Of a DNA stretch of 64,000 nucleotides, positions 45,880 through 57,263 are shown in pieces; position 1 is the first letter of the stretch; every line of letters begins with the position of its first letter. The notes under the pieces were generated by a model. That model did no database searches. It was given only the letters and a program-made list of their open reading frames with translations, and was not told where the DNA came from. A program made the position numbers and the translations under genes. The stretch spans positions 30,489,107 through 30,553,106 of the forward strand of contig OY754972.1 in assembly GCA_963576475.1 (NCBI GenBank), written 5' to 3'. Source of the stretch: Molanna angustata. Taxonomy: Eukaryota; Arthropoda; Insecta; Trichoptera; Molannidae.

Positions 45880-46560
45880 GGGGGGGACTGCTGCCAACGT
45901 ACCTATTTTTTCAATTTGAATTTGCGTCATTACTTCAAAACGAATCATTTTGAAAAAAATAATCTAGTTAGTTTGGATATTAATAAATAAAAATATACCT
46001 TAATTTTTTAATTATGTTCTGTATATATTCTTGTAGGAAAATAATAAGCATACCCCAATTTTTGACATTTATCTTAAATTTCTAAAAAACCATAAGGTAT
46101 AGAGCATTATATTTTTTTATAAATTAAAGTAGAACAAAATATCTGGAAAAATACGATGTAACGTTGCATTAATGCATCAGGTTAAGTTAATAAACCAAAA
46201 AAACTTATATTTCGCAATGGCGCTGAATGGAAAATTAATGTTTTTTAGGTTTATTTTCTAAACCTGAAGTATTAATGCAACGTCACATCGTATTTTTCTA
46301 GATATTTTTGTCTTCTTTAATTAAAAAAAAAATGTTGAACTACGCCTTATATTTTATTAAAAATATAAGATGAACGTTGAAAATCGGGGTATGCCATTAT
46401 TTTTCTACAAGAATTTATACAGAACATTATCAAACAGTAAAGATACATTTATCTTTATGAATACCCAAACTATCTAAATTATTTTTTTCAAAACGATTTG
46501 ATAAAAAATAATGATGGTATATCAAATTGAAAATTAGGTACGTTGGCAGCAGTCCCCCCC
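45880..46560. mobile_element. piggyBac-like fold-back MITE flanked by TTAA
   Basis: TTAA at 45876-45879 and 46561-46564. Ends are exact complements: GGGGGGGACTGCTGCCAACG then TACCTA, and its reverse complement on the right. The complementarity continues almost to the centre: ATGTTCTGTATATATTCTTG pairs with CAAGAATTTATACAGAACAT, and AAATACGATGTAACGTTGCA with TGCAACGTCACATCGTATTT, leaving a loop of about 35 bp near 46215. TTAA plus G/C-run ends fit the piggyBac superfamily. 681 bp, no transposase. Confidence 0.85.
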
Positions 46561-46564
46561 TTAA

Positions 46565-47405
46565 GTAGGTAAACATTTAATTCATTATTGGACTTCTGAC
46601 GGCTAAATCGTGTATACAATTCAAATATATTTAAACAGCCAACTTCCCATTGATGTTCGGAGTACAAAACGTAACTCTGTGTGTAATGTTATAAAAACGC
46701 AATATGCTTTCATTTTTATAAAATGTTACTAACCGGTAACGGTCAGTCAAATTTAGATTATTTTATTTTAAAATCAATGTTGTATTATTGATTGTTATTT
46801 GTTTCAATAAAACAGTTTTAACAATATCATTGTTTAATAATTATCGGTATTTGAATGAGAGAACTGAGGAAGTCATCAGCTATATAAAATTATTTTATGA
46901 AGATTAATCTTTTCATTTGAAAGGTTTGATGATAATTTATTTAGCGATTTGTAAAGTAACAAGGAAGTAATTATATATCCAATACAAGCCTTTATAGTTT
47001 TGATGTACTTTAAAAGACGTTATATTTCTTAGATCACAGTGGTATAATGATCATTTGATTTGTGTGAATCTTGTGTAGAGAATACTGGTATAGGTACTTA
47101 CATACACACTAATGGCGCTATTCACGTTTTTGTTTTAGACAAATAATGGCTCTGGGAAATACGAAATAACAAAATGAGAGAAAAACTTATATTTTCAAAT
47201 AGTAATTCATATTTTTATATCACTATGACAATATTGTGATGTGTTGCTTGATGCAATTTATAGACTATCACATTTTTTTAACAAACATGATGTAAAGAAT
47301 TCTCAATAGGATCTTCTTTTTTTCTTTATTTTTTTATATGGCAGATTCTTAATAGGTAGGTACCCTACGAAATCGATGTTCTTAAATTACATTAAATATA
47401 CAATA
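46565..47405. other. Unassigned intronic DNA
   Basis: No gene or repeat match recognised. Confidence 0.45.
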
Positions 47406-47407
47406 AC

Positions 47408-47545
47408 ATAAGCATCCTCATACATTCCTTAAAATAAACATAATGATTGTGCTATAGGTGAACGAAATCGGTCGTGGCAGGATTCGAACTCGCGACCTCT
47501 GGATTACTAACCCAGCGCGCTAACCGTTCTGCCACCACCCATCTG
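47408..47545 (-). mobile_element. SINE family 1 copy
   Basis: CATCCTCATACATTCCTTAA, GTGCTATAGGTGAACGAAAT, GATTCGAACTCGCGACCTCT, GGATTACTAACCCAGCGCGC and CCGTTCTGCCACC. Anticodon arm intact in shape, with one base changed (AGT to TTAGT context). Confidence 0.88.
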
Positions 47546-47751
47546 TATGTCCTTTATGTGCTGTTGTTACCACCCATCTGATACAATGAAACTTGGTGAA
47601 TTGTTCATCGCACATCCGCGAGATATTCTGAATTTGTTTGAAATTTCATAAAGGAATTTATTAAAAAATGTCTGCTTGAAATTCATTCCATTCATTAAAA
47701 AAAATGAATTAAAGAGACTATGACAGAAGCCACTGCAGTTCACTTCAATCC

Positions 47752-47823
47752 TTCAGTATCTTTCGTCCCTTCAGGACCTTTCGTACCTTCAGTACCTTTC
47801 GTCCCTTCAGTACCTTGCCCCCC
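47752..47823. repeat. 18-bp short tandem repeat, 4 units
   Basis: CTTCAGTACCTTTCGTCC-type units, four in a row with 1-3 changes each. Confidence 0.85.
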
Positions 47824-48679
47824 TGGTCGGAATGATAACCTCGCCGTAGGGAGAGTTTAAATTTTTGAGATAAACGTCTTGTTATAATGCAAAAGATTCC
47901 CTTACAATTTGAGCAGATTTTATAGTTCGATCACCTACAAACTGAATTCACTGCACCAATTCACTGAAAGCAAGTTTGTTTCTATGAACAAAATACAATT
48001 TAGCTATCAGCATATTCACAGCGGATCCATAAAACGGAAAATAAATGTAATTATTATTTAAATTTGATCAATATCCTGGATTCATAGGTTTTAATATAAT
48101 GTTCAAGCAGCAGAAACATAATATTATTTCACTACAGGTTCATAATAGGTATGTTATTAAAAATATGCTTTGTGGTGTTTTATTTAAATACATCGTTTTT
48201 ACATTCATTAGCCTGTTTGCCAGGAAATCCGTCACGGTTGTAGGTACATATTACGATGTACTTATTTTTGAACAAAATTTGCATATTTTTTTGCCTGAGT
48301 AACTAAAGCCTTTCAAGGTAGATACTTTTGTAAATTTTTGACATTTTTCCTCAATTCAGCTAAATTATTACACCATGCAATTGTATTATTTTCACGTATT
48401 TGGAAGTTAAGTAAGTCTCACGCGAAGAAAATATTATCTATTAATGTATTTCTAAGACGAAAAATGATATTTTTTTATTATATTTATGTTTTTTTTTCAA
48501 AGGAATTAATTAAAAGAAGGGCAGGTAAACTACATAGCCAATTCAAATAAAGCAGAATAAATTATCGAGTAATTAGTGCTAATTAATAAGGCCAACATTT
48601 TGATTAAACAAGTTGAAAAATATTTTTCTCAGATGTCTAGGTTAAGAATTACAAAAGTTTCAAATTACAAATAAACAAA
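47824..48679. other. Unassigned intronic DNA
   Basis: Small ORFs at 48099 and 48338 have no protein-like signature. Nothing else found. Confidence 0.45.
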
Positions 48680-49644
48680 CAAGTTGCATGTAACACATGA
48701 GATTCAACTGTCGATAGCGATAGTATGTATAGTTGAAGAACAAGAATCAAACTATAAACCCATAAATCCAAATTATTGAAAATTTTAACACATGTTGGTA
48801 TTTATGTCAAGATAGGACAGTATGGAGGTCAGACCTCTTTTCCTACCCGGAATATGAAAACAGCATGATAGTTCTGTATTTATGTTGGGAGATTAAGTAT
48901 CAAACTATTGAGTCTTCTTACATATTGTGTATATGACTGCCATACAAATTGTATGAAGCAATGTCGTCACTAAATTCAATTTTTATAAAAATTGAGATGT
49001 ACTTCCACAATACTAATATTTTTTATAGAAAATTAAATTATCTAGTTGGGGTGGTTCGGCTTTTTTTTGATATTTTTAAAAAATTGGCAGTTAAACTCAT
49101 AAATTTTTCATAAAAAAATATTTTTTTAAATAAAAAATGTTTGAGAAACCCTGGAATTTTTTTGAAAAAAATCAATTTGAGATTTTGTATTTGTCTATGT
49201 TTATACCAATTTTCAGAGCGTTCTAGCTTTTATGGTTTCTGAGATATATGGAAAAATAAACCGAAATTTCAAAATTTGATAACCCCTGACTGAAACAAAA
49301 ATTTACAATTCTGAGTATAAAAGTTTTGTAGGTCTATAACTGTTTATATGTTCTGAAATATTGTGCTCTGTAAATTGAGCGGATCAAAAGTTATGAGGGG
49401 GGGGACACACAGACACACACACAGACACACACACAGACACACAAAACTCACATTGAATGTTCTACTCCGAATTCTGAGTAAATCCATGTATCGGAACATA
49501 TATGCTGCGAGGCCTCCAGTTGGTGTTATTAGTATGCAAAAAGTCCACTACGCCATACAAAATGTTCCTTCGTACACGCTTCTTGGCTTAATAATGTCGA
49601 TTCATTCAGAGAATTGAATTCTTATGAACGAATCGACAGTTGGA
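48680..49644 (-). mobile_element. Helitron-like element, older 965-bp copy
   Basis: Element strand starts TCCAACTGTCGATTCGTTCA at 49644, has an AGAGAATTGAATTCTTATGA palindrome, CA/GACA microsatellite at 49404-49443, and ends GTTACATGCAACTTG at 48680 (CTAG changed to CTTG). The inverted repeat near the 3' end has one mismatch. More diverged than the 41812 and 54529 copies. Confidence 0.85.
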
Positions 49645-50276
49645 CAAGTGGGCCCGGGCAGACACTGTTCTACCACAGACCGCCTTCTAAGTAGACCGTC
49701 TTTTATATAGACCTCATTTTATGTATTTCACCTCATCTTGCTTCAAACATTTGAGTGTGGTTTATTCTCTAGAAGCGTACCTAATACAGATGTCAATAGA
49801 TTTTCATACCTTCATCTATTGAAAGATTACAGAACTCGAAAATGAATTACTACCTTTTCCCTATAAAAAATTCTTGGAGGGGTGTAGGGAAGTCAAATTT
49901 TATGGTTATCTGTATTTTTGCATGAGAATTTTTTTATATCTCAATAACAATACAAATATAACACATCGTTCAATGTGAAACCAACCATACAAATTTTGAA
50001 AAATTAATTGAAATCGGTTGGGTGGTTTCTTAGATTAACGTGTAGGTACGAACATTATGACACGAGATTTTTGTATATTAAGATAACGAATCTTAATCAT
50101 AGCATTAATTGTTACATAAGTTAGAAAAAAAAACGATAGAGTAAAAGGAAGTGAAAGAATGGGAGGAATGATGTGGAAGTTCAAAATGAAAATTAAACAA
50201 TGGAAAGTAATATTCATTCTTACATTTGAATTTATACAAAGTGAAGTTGAATAATCGATTTATTTTTTTTAAATCA
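49645..50276. other. Unassigned intronic DNA
   Basis: No gene. The text between 50000 and 50050 (AATCGGTTGGGTGGTTTCTT) resembles generic transposon flank sequence but was not matched elsewhere in the window. Confidence 0.4.
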
Positions 50277-50584
50277 GAAACGCTCGAAATACATAAACAC
50301 ATAAATTCCGGTATAAAACTTATAAATAACCATACCTTTCATAACACTTCTCCAATACTTAATATATTCCCCATCAAAAACAAAAACACTTCACAATTCT
50401 CCCCTCCCCCCACTAACCCAACCAACCCTCAACCGCCACCCCCCTCGCTTCACAGACAGATTCACACAAATTCAACATGTTAGTCTCGACACGCCGGTCG
50501 ATGGAAGGACAGCGCTTCCGAAACATGTCGCGAAGTGACTCAAAAAACAAGTGGTTTATAGCTAATTAATAATTCAAAAATGGT
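50277..50584 (+). repeat. Upstream direct repeat (pLTR) of the Penelope-like element
   Basis: GAAACGCTCGAAATACATAA through AATTCAAAAATGG. Contains 47 bp (CCGGTCGATGGAAGGACAGC, GCTTCCGAAACATGTCGCGA, AGTGACT) that the downstream repeat lacks. In it GGAAG/CTTCC can pair before CGAAACATGTC, a degenerate hammerhead-like shape. Confidence 0.9.
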
Positions 50585-53131
50585 TTATATTAACTACCAC
50601 AAAATATCCGCCGAATCATTAAATGATATTAAAGTGGCCAGCACGGCAATTAAGGCGAAAATGTATAAAGACCTCATGTTGAAGTTTAGAATCGCGTCTA
50701 TTAATATTTACTTTAATAAAATGTGCCTAACTCATAACCTTGTTCCGAAATACGTTAATATCAAATCAAACTCAAAAAAAAAAAAAATAGTTCTGCTTGT
50801 AAAGCTATAAAAAGTGCTCAAATCTTGTGGATCAAGGAAGAAATTAAAAAGTTCTACAATATCAGAAATAACGCCAAAATATACATGAAACTAGTTCATT
50901 CAGAACTTGCACAATCACTACACCCAATCGAATGGGATCAACTAGACAGCAAAATTAGATATCTTGTAAACCTAGAAGAAACAAAAAAGAAAAATACCGT
51001 TGATAAGAAACTCGACAATCTAAAGACAGAACTAAATAAAACACGACAAAATAAAAATTTAACACCGGTATTCTCCGACCATAAATTTAGTGACCGCATA
51101 GTGAACCTCTCACAGCACAAATTTAACCAAGAAGAAACACAATTACTCAATAAAGGTTTAAAATATAATATACATGATCAAACAGAACACTCACTTATCA
51201 CTCTGGCCGTTGATACAGAAACAGCACTCAAAAATGAACCACCTCTATACAAACACCTCTGTGCAGACGTCATCCTCAAAAAGGACACATACAACAACAA
51301 ACCAGCCAACACAAGAGAAAGAAATACCCTAAGAAACATAAGATCCACCCTACAAGAAAATAACCTCACCCTCACAAGAGCCGATAAAGGAAACACTATC
51401 GTCATTCTCGACACTACAGAGTATATACAAAAGGTGGAATCCTTTCTACAAAACGACTCCTTCAACGTCAGCAAAACGGACCCGACACCAAAGTTCCAAG
51501 AAACCGTTAAAGACACTATAAAATACTGCTCCATTTATTGCAAAGATTATAAATTAATTCAATGTAATCCTCAAGCCCCACAGCTATACGGTCTTCCCAA
51601 ACTACACAAAAACAAAATACCTATCCGACCAGTAGTATCATATTTCACAGCTCCGAACTACCACATGTGCAAAGAACTCAACCATATCCTTACCACTAAC
51701 GAAATATTCACACCTAAATACACCATCAAAAATAACATAGACTTCGCTGAAAAAATAAAAAACTTACACGTCCCACACAACGCTAAACTAGTCTCATTCG
51801 ATGTAACAAACCTCTTCACCAATATACCTATTGACGAGTGCAAACATATTTTAACCACCTTACTGCACAACTCACACCTAGCAGAACAAAATCAAAAAGA
51901 AATTATTAGAATATTCAACACATGTACCAAACAGAACTACTTTGAATTCAACCACAAAATATATATACAAAACAACGGGTTACCGATGGGAATGGCAGCT
52001 AGTTCCGTGTTAGCAGATATGTTCCTTGATAATTTGGAATCAAAACTATTCAATTCCACATTCCACCTGAATAAATACGTAAAGACATGGTACAGATACG
52101 TGGATGACATATTTTGTATCTTCACCGGTACCGATAGACAACTAAATGCTTTCCTTACACATATAAACAGACTACACGATAAAATCAAATTCACGATCGA
52201 AAAACACGAAGATAACACAATAAATTTCTTAGATCTCACAATCCAAATTATAAACAATAAACTAGATCTTGCTATCTACAGAAAACCCACCACAACAGAC
52301 ACTGTCATACCTAACTCCTCGTCCCACCCCATCTCCCACAAACTTGCTAGCTTCCATTCCATGATAAACAGACTCATAAATATACCTATGACACAAAACA
52401 ACTTCCAACACGAACTACACATCATCAAACAAATCGCATTGAATAACGACTACAATTACAAAATAATAGACAGCATGCTCGACAAAAAACAAAAACAAAA
52501 AACAACTGACCAATACATATATCCATTCAACACCAACAACCTAAATACAGAACAAAAATGGAGAAAAATCCTATACACAGGACCTATTTCTATAAAAATA
52601 AAAAATACACTGCCAACTAGTATCAAAGCTGCATTTTACACCAACAACAACATCAGTAGATCATTACTAAATTCTAAAACTAAAAGAAATTACAAAGAAA
52701 AAAGTGGAGTTTATAGAATAACATGTGGTGACTGTAATGAACACTACATAGGACAGACATCACGTAACCTAAATATAAGAATTAACGAACACAGAAGATG
52801 CTTAAACAACAATAATTTCTCAGAATTTGCTAACCACATTATCCAAACTAATCACTCTTTCAATAACCACAAACTAAAACTATTACATGAAACACAGAAT
52901 AAAGGATACCGACTTAACAACTACGAAACGCTCGAAATACATAAACACATAAATTCCGGTATAAAACTTATAAATAACCATACCTTTCATAACACCTCTC
53001 CAATACTTAATATATTTCCCATCAAAAACAAAAACACTTCACAATTCTCCCCTCCCCCCACTAACCCAACCAACCCTCAACCGCCACCCCCCTCGCTTCA
53101 CAGACAGATTCACACAAATTCAACATGTTAG
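50580..53131 (+). pseudogene. Penelope-like RT / GIY-YIG endonuclease, one frameshift
   Basis: The reading frame opens at ATG 50580 (MVYINYHKISAESLNDIKVA) and reaches an A14 run at 50774-50787, where the frame shifts. It then continues uninterrupted for ~780 codons to the stop at 53129. Family motifs: YGLPKLHK (PLE RT motif), GLPMGMAASSVLADM, YRYVDDIF (catalytic YVDD, codon ~425 from 50825), then SGVYRITCGDC and YIGQTSRNLNIRINEHRR (GIY-YIG core, ~627-660). The C-terminus is proline-rich. The product copies the element RNA and cuts the target. The A-run change may be a sequencing or slippage error, so the copy could be functional. Confidence 0.93.
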
Positions 53132-53184
53132 TCTCGACACGCAAAAAACAAGTGGTTTATAGCTAATTAATAATTCAAAAATGG
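52925..53184 (+). repeat. Downstream direct repeat of the Penelope-like element
   Basis: Same sequence as 50277-50584 except for the missing 47-bp segment after GTCTCGACACG and about two substitutions. It holds the last 69 codons of the ORF. Confidence 0.9.
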
Positions 53185-53729
53185 TCAACAAAGTTGATTC
53201 ATTTACAAATTATAGCAAGTTGGTATTTAAGATACCTAAGTATACCTTAATAATATTTTTCATCCTTTAATGGTTTTGTTAGTTGCCCATACATACAACA
53301 AAATAAACACTAAATAATAACATTGACCTTATTAATCTTACAAATGCATTTAACTCAATTAATTAAAAGTAAAATTTTAGATGTTGTTTTTTATATTATT
53401 CTCACGATATTTGCAATCACATATTCAATCAATTCCCACCATAGTATTTAGACAATGCGCTTAAAATATACATAATTTATTCCTTTTTTATTGAGATCAT
53501 ATCAGTTATCAGTGCACTTATGGCTACCTATTATTGTTTTAAATTAAAATTCTATAAAATTTATTGTGATCATGATGTTATGTTAGTTTTTTTTTGTCAT
53601 AAGATTGATGAAATTAACTTGGTGCTTTGATAGCTCAAATATACCAAAAGCCATACAAATTGGTTTGAAAACGATATGAAAATATAGATTATGTTCTTTT
53701 AAAATAATGTTTATTTCTTTTTATTTCAG
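53185..53729. other. Intron end of the host gene
   Basis: AT-rich DNA ending in the pyrimidine-rich acceptor TTTCTTTTTATTTCAG at 53729. No other feature. Confidence 0.6.
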
Positions 53730-53936
53730 GCTTACCGGCAGCCACGATCAACTGCTGTGCAGTTGGCTCGTATTGCTGCATTCACAGTGATTCTGTCATC
53801 AATGATCATTGGAGCATTCATATTGGCAAGTACCTATGTGCAGGCCAGGGCTGGTTGTCAACAGTTGGAGCAATTGGACGCGATGTTGGAGAAAGAACTC
53901 GCCATGGAGGCCAAACTGATTCGGGCCGAAGAGGAG
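53730..53936 (+). CDS. Host gene exon 2: membrane span and following helix
   Basis: 69 codons, phase 0 at both ends, between acceptor TTATTTCAG and donor GTAAGA. Codons are G+C-richer than the flanks and read AYRQPRSTAVQLARIAAFTV, ILSSMIIGAFILASTYVQAR, AGCQQLEQLDAMLEKELAME, AKLIRAEEE. Joined to exon 1 the residues 47-69 form one hydrophobic span, preceded by Arg/Gln-rich cytosolic residues and followed by a Glu/Leu-rich segment that would be a helix or coiled coil. The single Cys75 lies just outside the span. The arrangement fits a type II single-pass protein. The gene is not recognised by name, and the downstream exons lie beyond the window. Confidence 0.82.
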
Positions 53937-54528
53937 GTAAGATTTGTTTGGACAAACATTACATGTACAGGAAACTAAATTATTCCTTCAAGTTTTGGGT
54001 TAAAAGGACATAAATTATAAACCTCAACTCCCCAATTTGCAATCATATTTTCCAAAAATGTTAAACAGTGTGTTTCTAAAAAAAAATACCGGAAGTATTT
54101 TCAATTTTCTCTGGTGAATTTTCGTCACACAATTTGAAAATTCCGCATAAATTCCCGTAAAATTTATTAAAAATATGCTTTTATACAACTTTTTTTTAAA
54201 CTAGTTGCATGTAACACATGAGATCCAACTGTCGACAGCGATAGTATGTATAGTTGAAGAATAAGTACCAAACCCATAAATACAAATTATTTATTATTTT
54301 ATGATATTTAGTTTTCTATACAACACATGTACCTAGGTAGTCAAGATAGGATAGTATGGAGGTCAGTCTTTTTTTCCTACCCGGAATATGAAAACAGCAT
54401 GATGGTATATGTATATTGTATGTTTAGAGATGAAGTATCAAACTATTAAGTCTTCTTTGATATTGTGTATAGGTGACTACCATACAAATTGTATGAAGCG
54501 ATGTCGTCACTAAATTCAATTTTTATAA

Positions 54529-55306
54529 CTAGTTGCATGTAACACATGAGATCCAACTGTCGATAGCGATAGTATGTATAGTTGAAGAATATGTACCAAA
54601 CTATAAACCCATAGATACAAATTATTGAATATTTTCAGATATTTTGTTTTCTATACAACATATGTAGGTATGTATGTCAAGATAGGATAGTATGGAAGAA
54701 GATCCTTTTTCCTACCCAGAATATGCAAATTGCATGATGGTATGTATGTATGTTTGGAGATGAAGTAACAAACTATTAAGTCTTCTTACATATTGTGTAT
54801 AGGCGACTGCCATACAAAATGTATGAAGCGATGTCGTCACTAAATTCAATTTTTAAAAAAATTGTTAAAAAAAAATTGAGATCTTCTACTACAATGTTAA
54901 TATTTTTTATAGAAAATTAAATTATCTAGTTGGGGTGTTTCGGCTTTTTTCGATAATTGTAAAAGTTTTGGAAATATAGGCAGTTAAACTCATAAATTTA
55001 TCATAAAAAAAATATTTTTCTTAATAAAAAATGTTTGAGAAACCCTGGAATTTTTTTGAAAAAACTTATTTAAGATTTTGTATTTGTCTATGTTTGTACC
55101 AATTTTCAGCGTTCTACCGTTTATGGTTTCTGAGATATATGGAAAAATAAAATAAAAATTCAAAAGTTGATAACCCCTGACTGAAACAAAAATTCAAAAT
55201 TCCGAGTATAAAAGTTTTGTAGGCCTGTAACTGTTTATATATTCTGAAATTTTAGGCTCTGTAAATTGAGCGGATCAAAAGTTATAAGGGGGGGACGGAC
55301 ACACAG

Positions 55307-55340
<34 letters not shown>

Positions 55341-55556
55341 ACACACAGACACACGAAATGTTCTACTCCGAATTCTGAGTAAATCCGTGTATGGAACATA
55401 TATGCTGCGAAGCCTCTAAGTTGGTGTTTTTTGACTTCAAAGTTGGAAAATCCATGAAAAAAGTAGACCTCTCCATACAATTCTCGCGTATTCTGGCTTG
55501 ATACATTGTCGATATGTTAAGAGAACAAAGTTCTCCTGAACAAATCGACAGTTGGA
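54529..55556 (-). mobile_element. Helitron-like element, nested copy 1 (1028 bp)
   Basis: CTAG at 54529, TCCAACTGTCGAT (minus strand) at 55556. Flanks rejoin as CAATTTTTATAA + AAATTGTTAAAA, the sequence expected for an empty site (compare CAATTTTTATAAAAATTG at 48978-48995). No target duplication. Near identical to 41812-42843; the microsatellite is expanded. Confidence 0.92.
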
Positions 55557-55609
55557 AAATTGTTAAAAAAAATTTGAGATGTACTGCTACAATGTTAATA
55601 TTTTTTATA

Positions 55610-56623
55610 CTAGTTGCATGTAACACATGAGATCCAACTGTCGATAGCGATAGTATGTATAGTTGAAGAATATGTACCAAACTATAAACCCATAGATACA
55701 AATTATTGAATATTTTCAGATATTTTGTTTTCTATGCAACATATGTAGGTATGTATGTCAAGATAGGATAGTATGGAGGAAGATCCTTTTTCCTACCCAG
55801 AATATGCAAATAGCATGATGGTATGTATGTATGTTTGGAGTCGAAGTATCAAACTATTAAGTCTTCTTACATATTGTGTATAGGCGACTGCCATACAAAA
55901 TGTATGAAGCGATGTCGTCACTAAATTCAATTTTTAAAAAAATTGTTAAAAAAAAATTGAGATCTTCTGCTACATTGCTGATATTTTTTATAGAAAATTA
56001 AATTATCTAGTTGGGGTGTTTCGGCTTTTTTCGATAATTGTAAAAGTTTTGGAAATATAGGCAGTTAAACTCATAAATTTATCATAAAAAAAATATTTTT
56101 CTTAATAAAAAATGTTTGAGAAACCCTGGAATTTTTTTGAAAAAACTAATTTGAGATTTTGTATTTGTCTATGTTTGTACCAATATTCAGCGTTCTAGCG
56201 TTTATGGTTTCTGAGATATATGGAAAAATAAAATAAAAATTCAAAAGTTGATAACCCCTGACTGAAACAAAAATTCAAAATTCCGAGTATAAAAGTTTTG
56301 TAGGCCTGTAACTGTTTATATATTCTGAAATTTTAGGCTCTGTTTATTGAGCGGATCAAAAGTTATAAGGGGGGGACGGACACACAGACACACACACACA
56401 CAGACACACACACAGACACACGAAATGTTCTACTCCGAATTCTGAGTAAATCCGTGTATGGAACATATATGCTGCGAAGCCTCTAAGTTGGTGTTTTTTG
56501 ACTTCAAAGTTGGAAAAGCCGTGAAAAAAGTAGACCTCTCCATACAATTCTCGCGTATTCTGGCTTGATACATTGTCGATATGTTAAGAGAACAAAGTTC
56601 TCCTGAACAAATCGACAGTTGGA
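55610..56623 (-). mobile_element. Helitron-like element, nested copy 2 (1014 bp)
   Basis: CTAG at 55610 and TCCAACTGTCGAT at 56623 (minus strand). Flanks rejoin as ATTTTTTATA + TAAAATTAAATTATC, one substitution from the uninterrupted ATTTTTTATAGAAAATTAAA. No target duplication; on the element strand the junction is A|TC...CTAG|T, the classical Helitron A|T site. Confidence 0.92.
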
Positions 56624-57016
56624 TAAAATTAAATTATCTAGTTGGGGTGTTTCGGCTTTTTTCGATATTTTAAAAATAAATGGAAATATAGGCAGTTAAA
56701 CTCATAAATTTATCATAAAAAAAATTTGAGAAACCCTGGAATTTTTTTGAAAAAACTAATTTGAGATTTTGTATTTGTCTATGTTTATACCAATTTTTAG
56801 CGTTCTAGCTTTTATGGTTTCTGAGATATAGGGAAAAATAAAATAAAAATTCAAAAATTGATAACCCCTGACTGAAACAAAAATTCAAAATTCCGAGTAT
56901 AAAAGTTTTGTAGGCCTGTAACTGTTTATATATTCTGAAATTTTAGGCTCTGTAAATTGAGCGGATCAAAAGTTATAAGGGGGGGACGGACACACACACA
57001 CACACACAGACACACA

Positions 57017-57059
<43 letters not shown>

Positions 57060-57263
57060 ACGAAATGTTCTACTCCGAATTCTGAGTAAATCCGTGTATG
57101 GAACATATATGCTGCGAAGCCTCTAAGTTGGTGTTTTTTGACTTCAAAGTTGGAAAAGCCGTGAAAAAAGTAGACCTCTCCATACAATTCTCGCGTATTC
57201 TGGCTTGATACATTGTCGATATGTTAAGAGAACAAAGTTCTCCTGAACAAATCGACAGTTGGA

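Larger units (their letters stand above)
50277..53184 (+). mobile_element. Penelope-like element with direct-repeat (pLTR-like) ends
   Basis: A single RT plus GIY-YIG ORF is flanked by ~0.26-0.31 kb direct repeats (50277-50584 and 52925-53184). This arrangement, in which the upstream repeat copies the ORF end and 3' region, is typical of Penelope-like retroelements. The upstream copy retains the C-terminal codons and is followed at once by the ORF start. Only about two substitutions separate the repeats, so the insertion is young. Confidence 0.93.
54201..57263 (-). mobile_element. Helitron-like element split by two younger family copies
   Basis: Outer segments 54201-54528, 55557-55609 and 56624-57263 add up to ~1021 bp and read as one family copy from CTAG (54201) to TCCAACTGTCGAT (57263 on the minus strand). 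The two gaps hold complete copies in the same orientation. The outer copy is more diverged, for example TTGATATTGTG for TTACATATTGTG, so it is the oldest. It lies 265 bp downstream of exon 2. Confidence 0.9.

Noticed and set aside
50226..50483. Separate 85-codon gene upstream of the Penelope ORF
   Set aside because: It is the upstream direct-repeat copy of the Penelope C-terminus, not an independent gene.
50938..52257. Minus-strand ORFs across the Penelope-like element
   Set aside because: Shadows of the RT/GIY-YIG reading frame.
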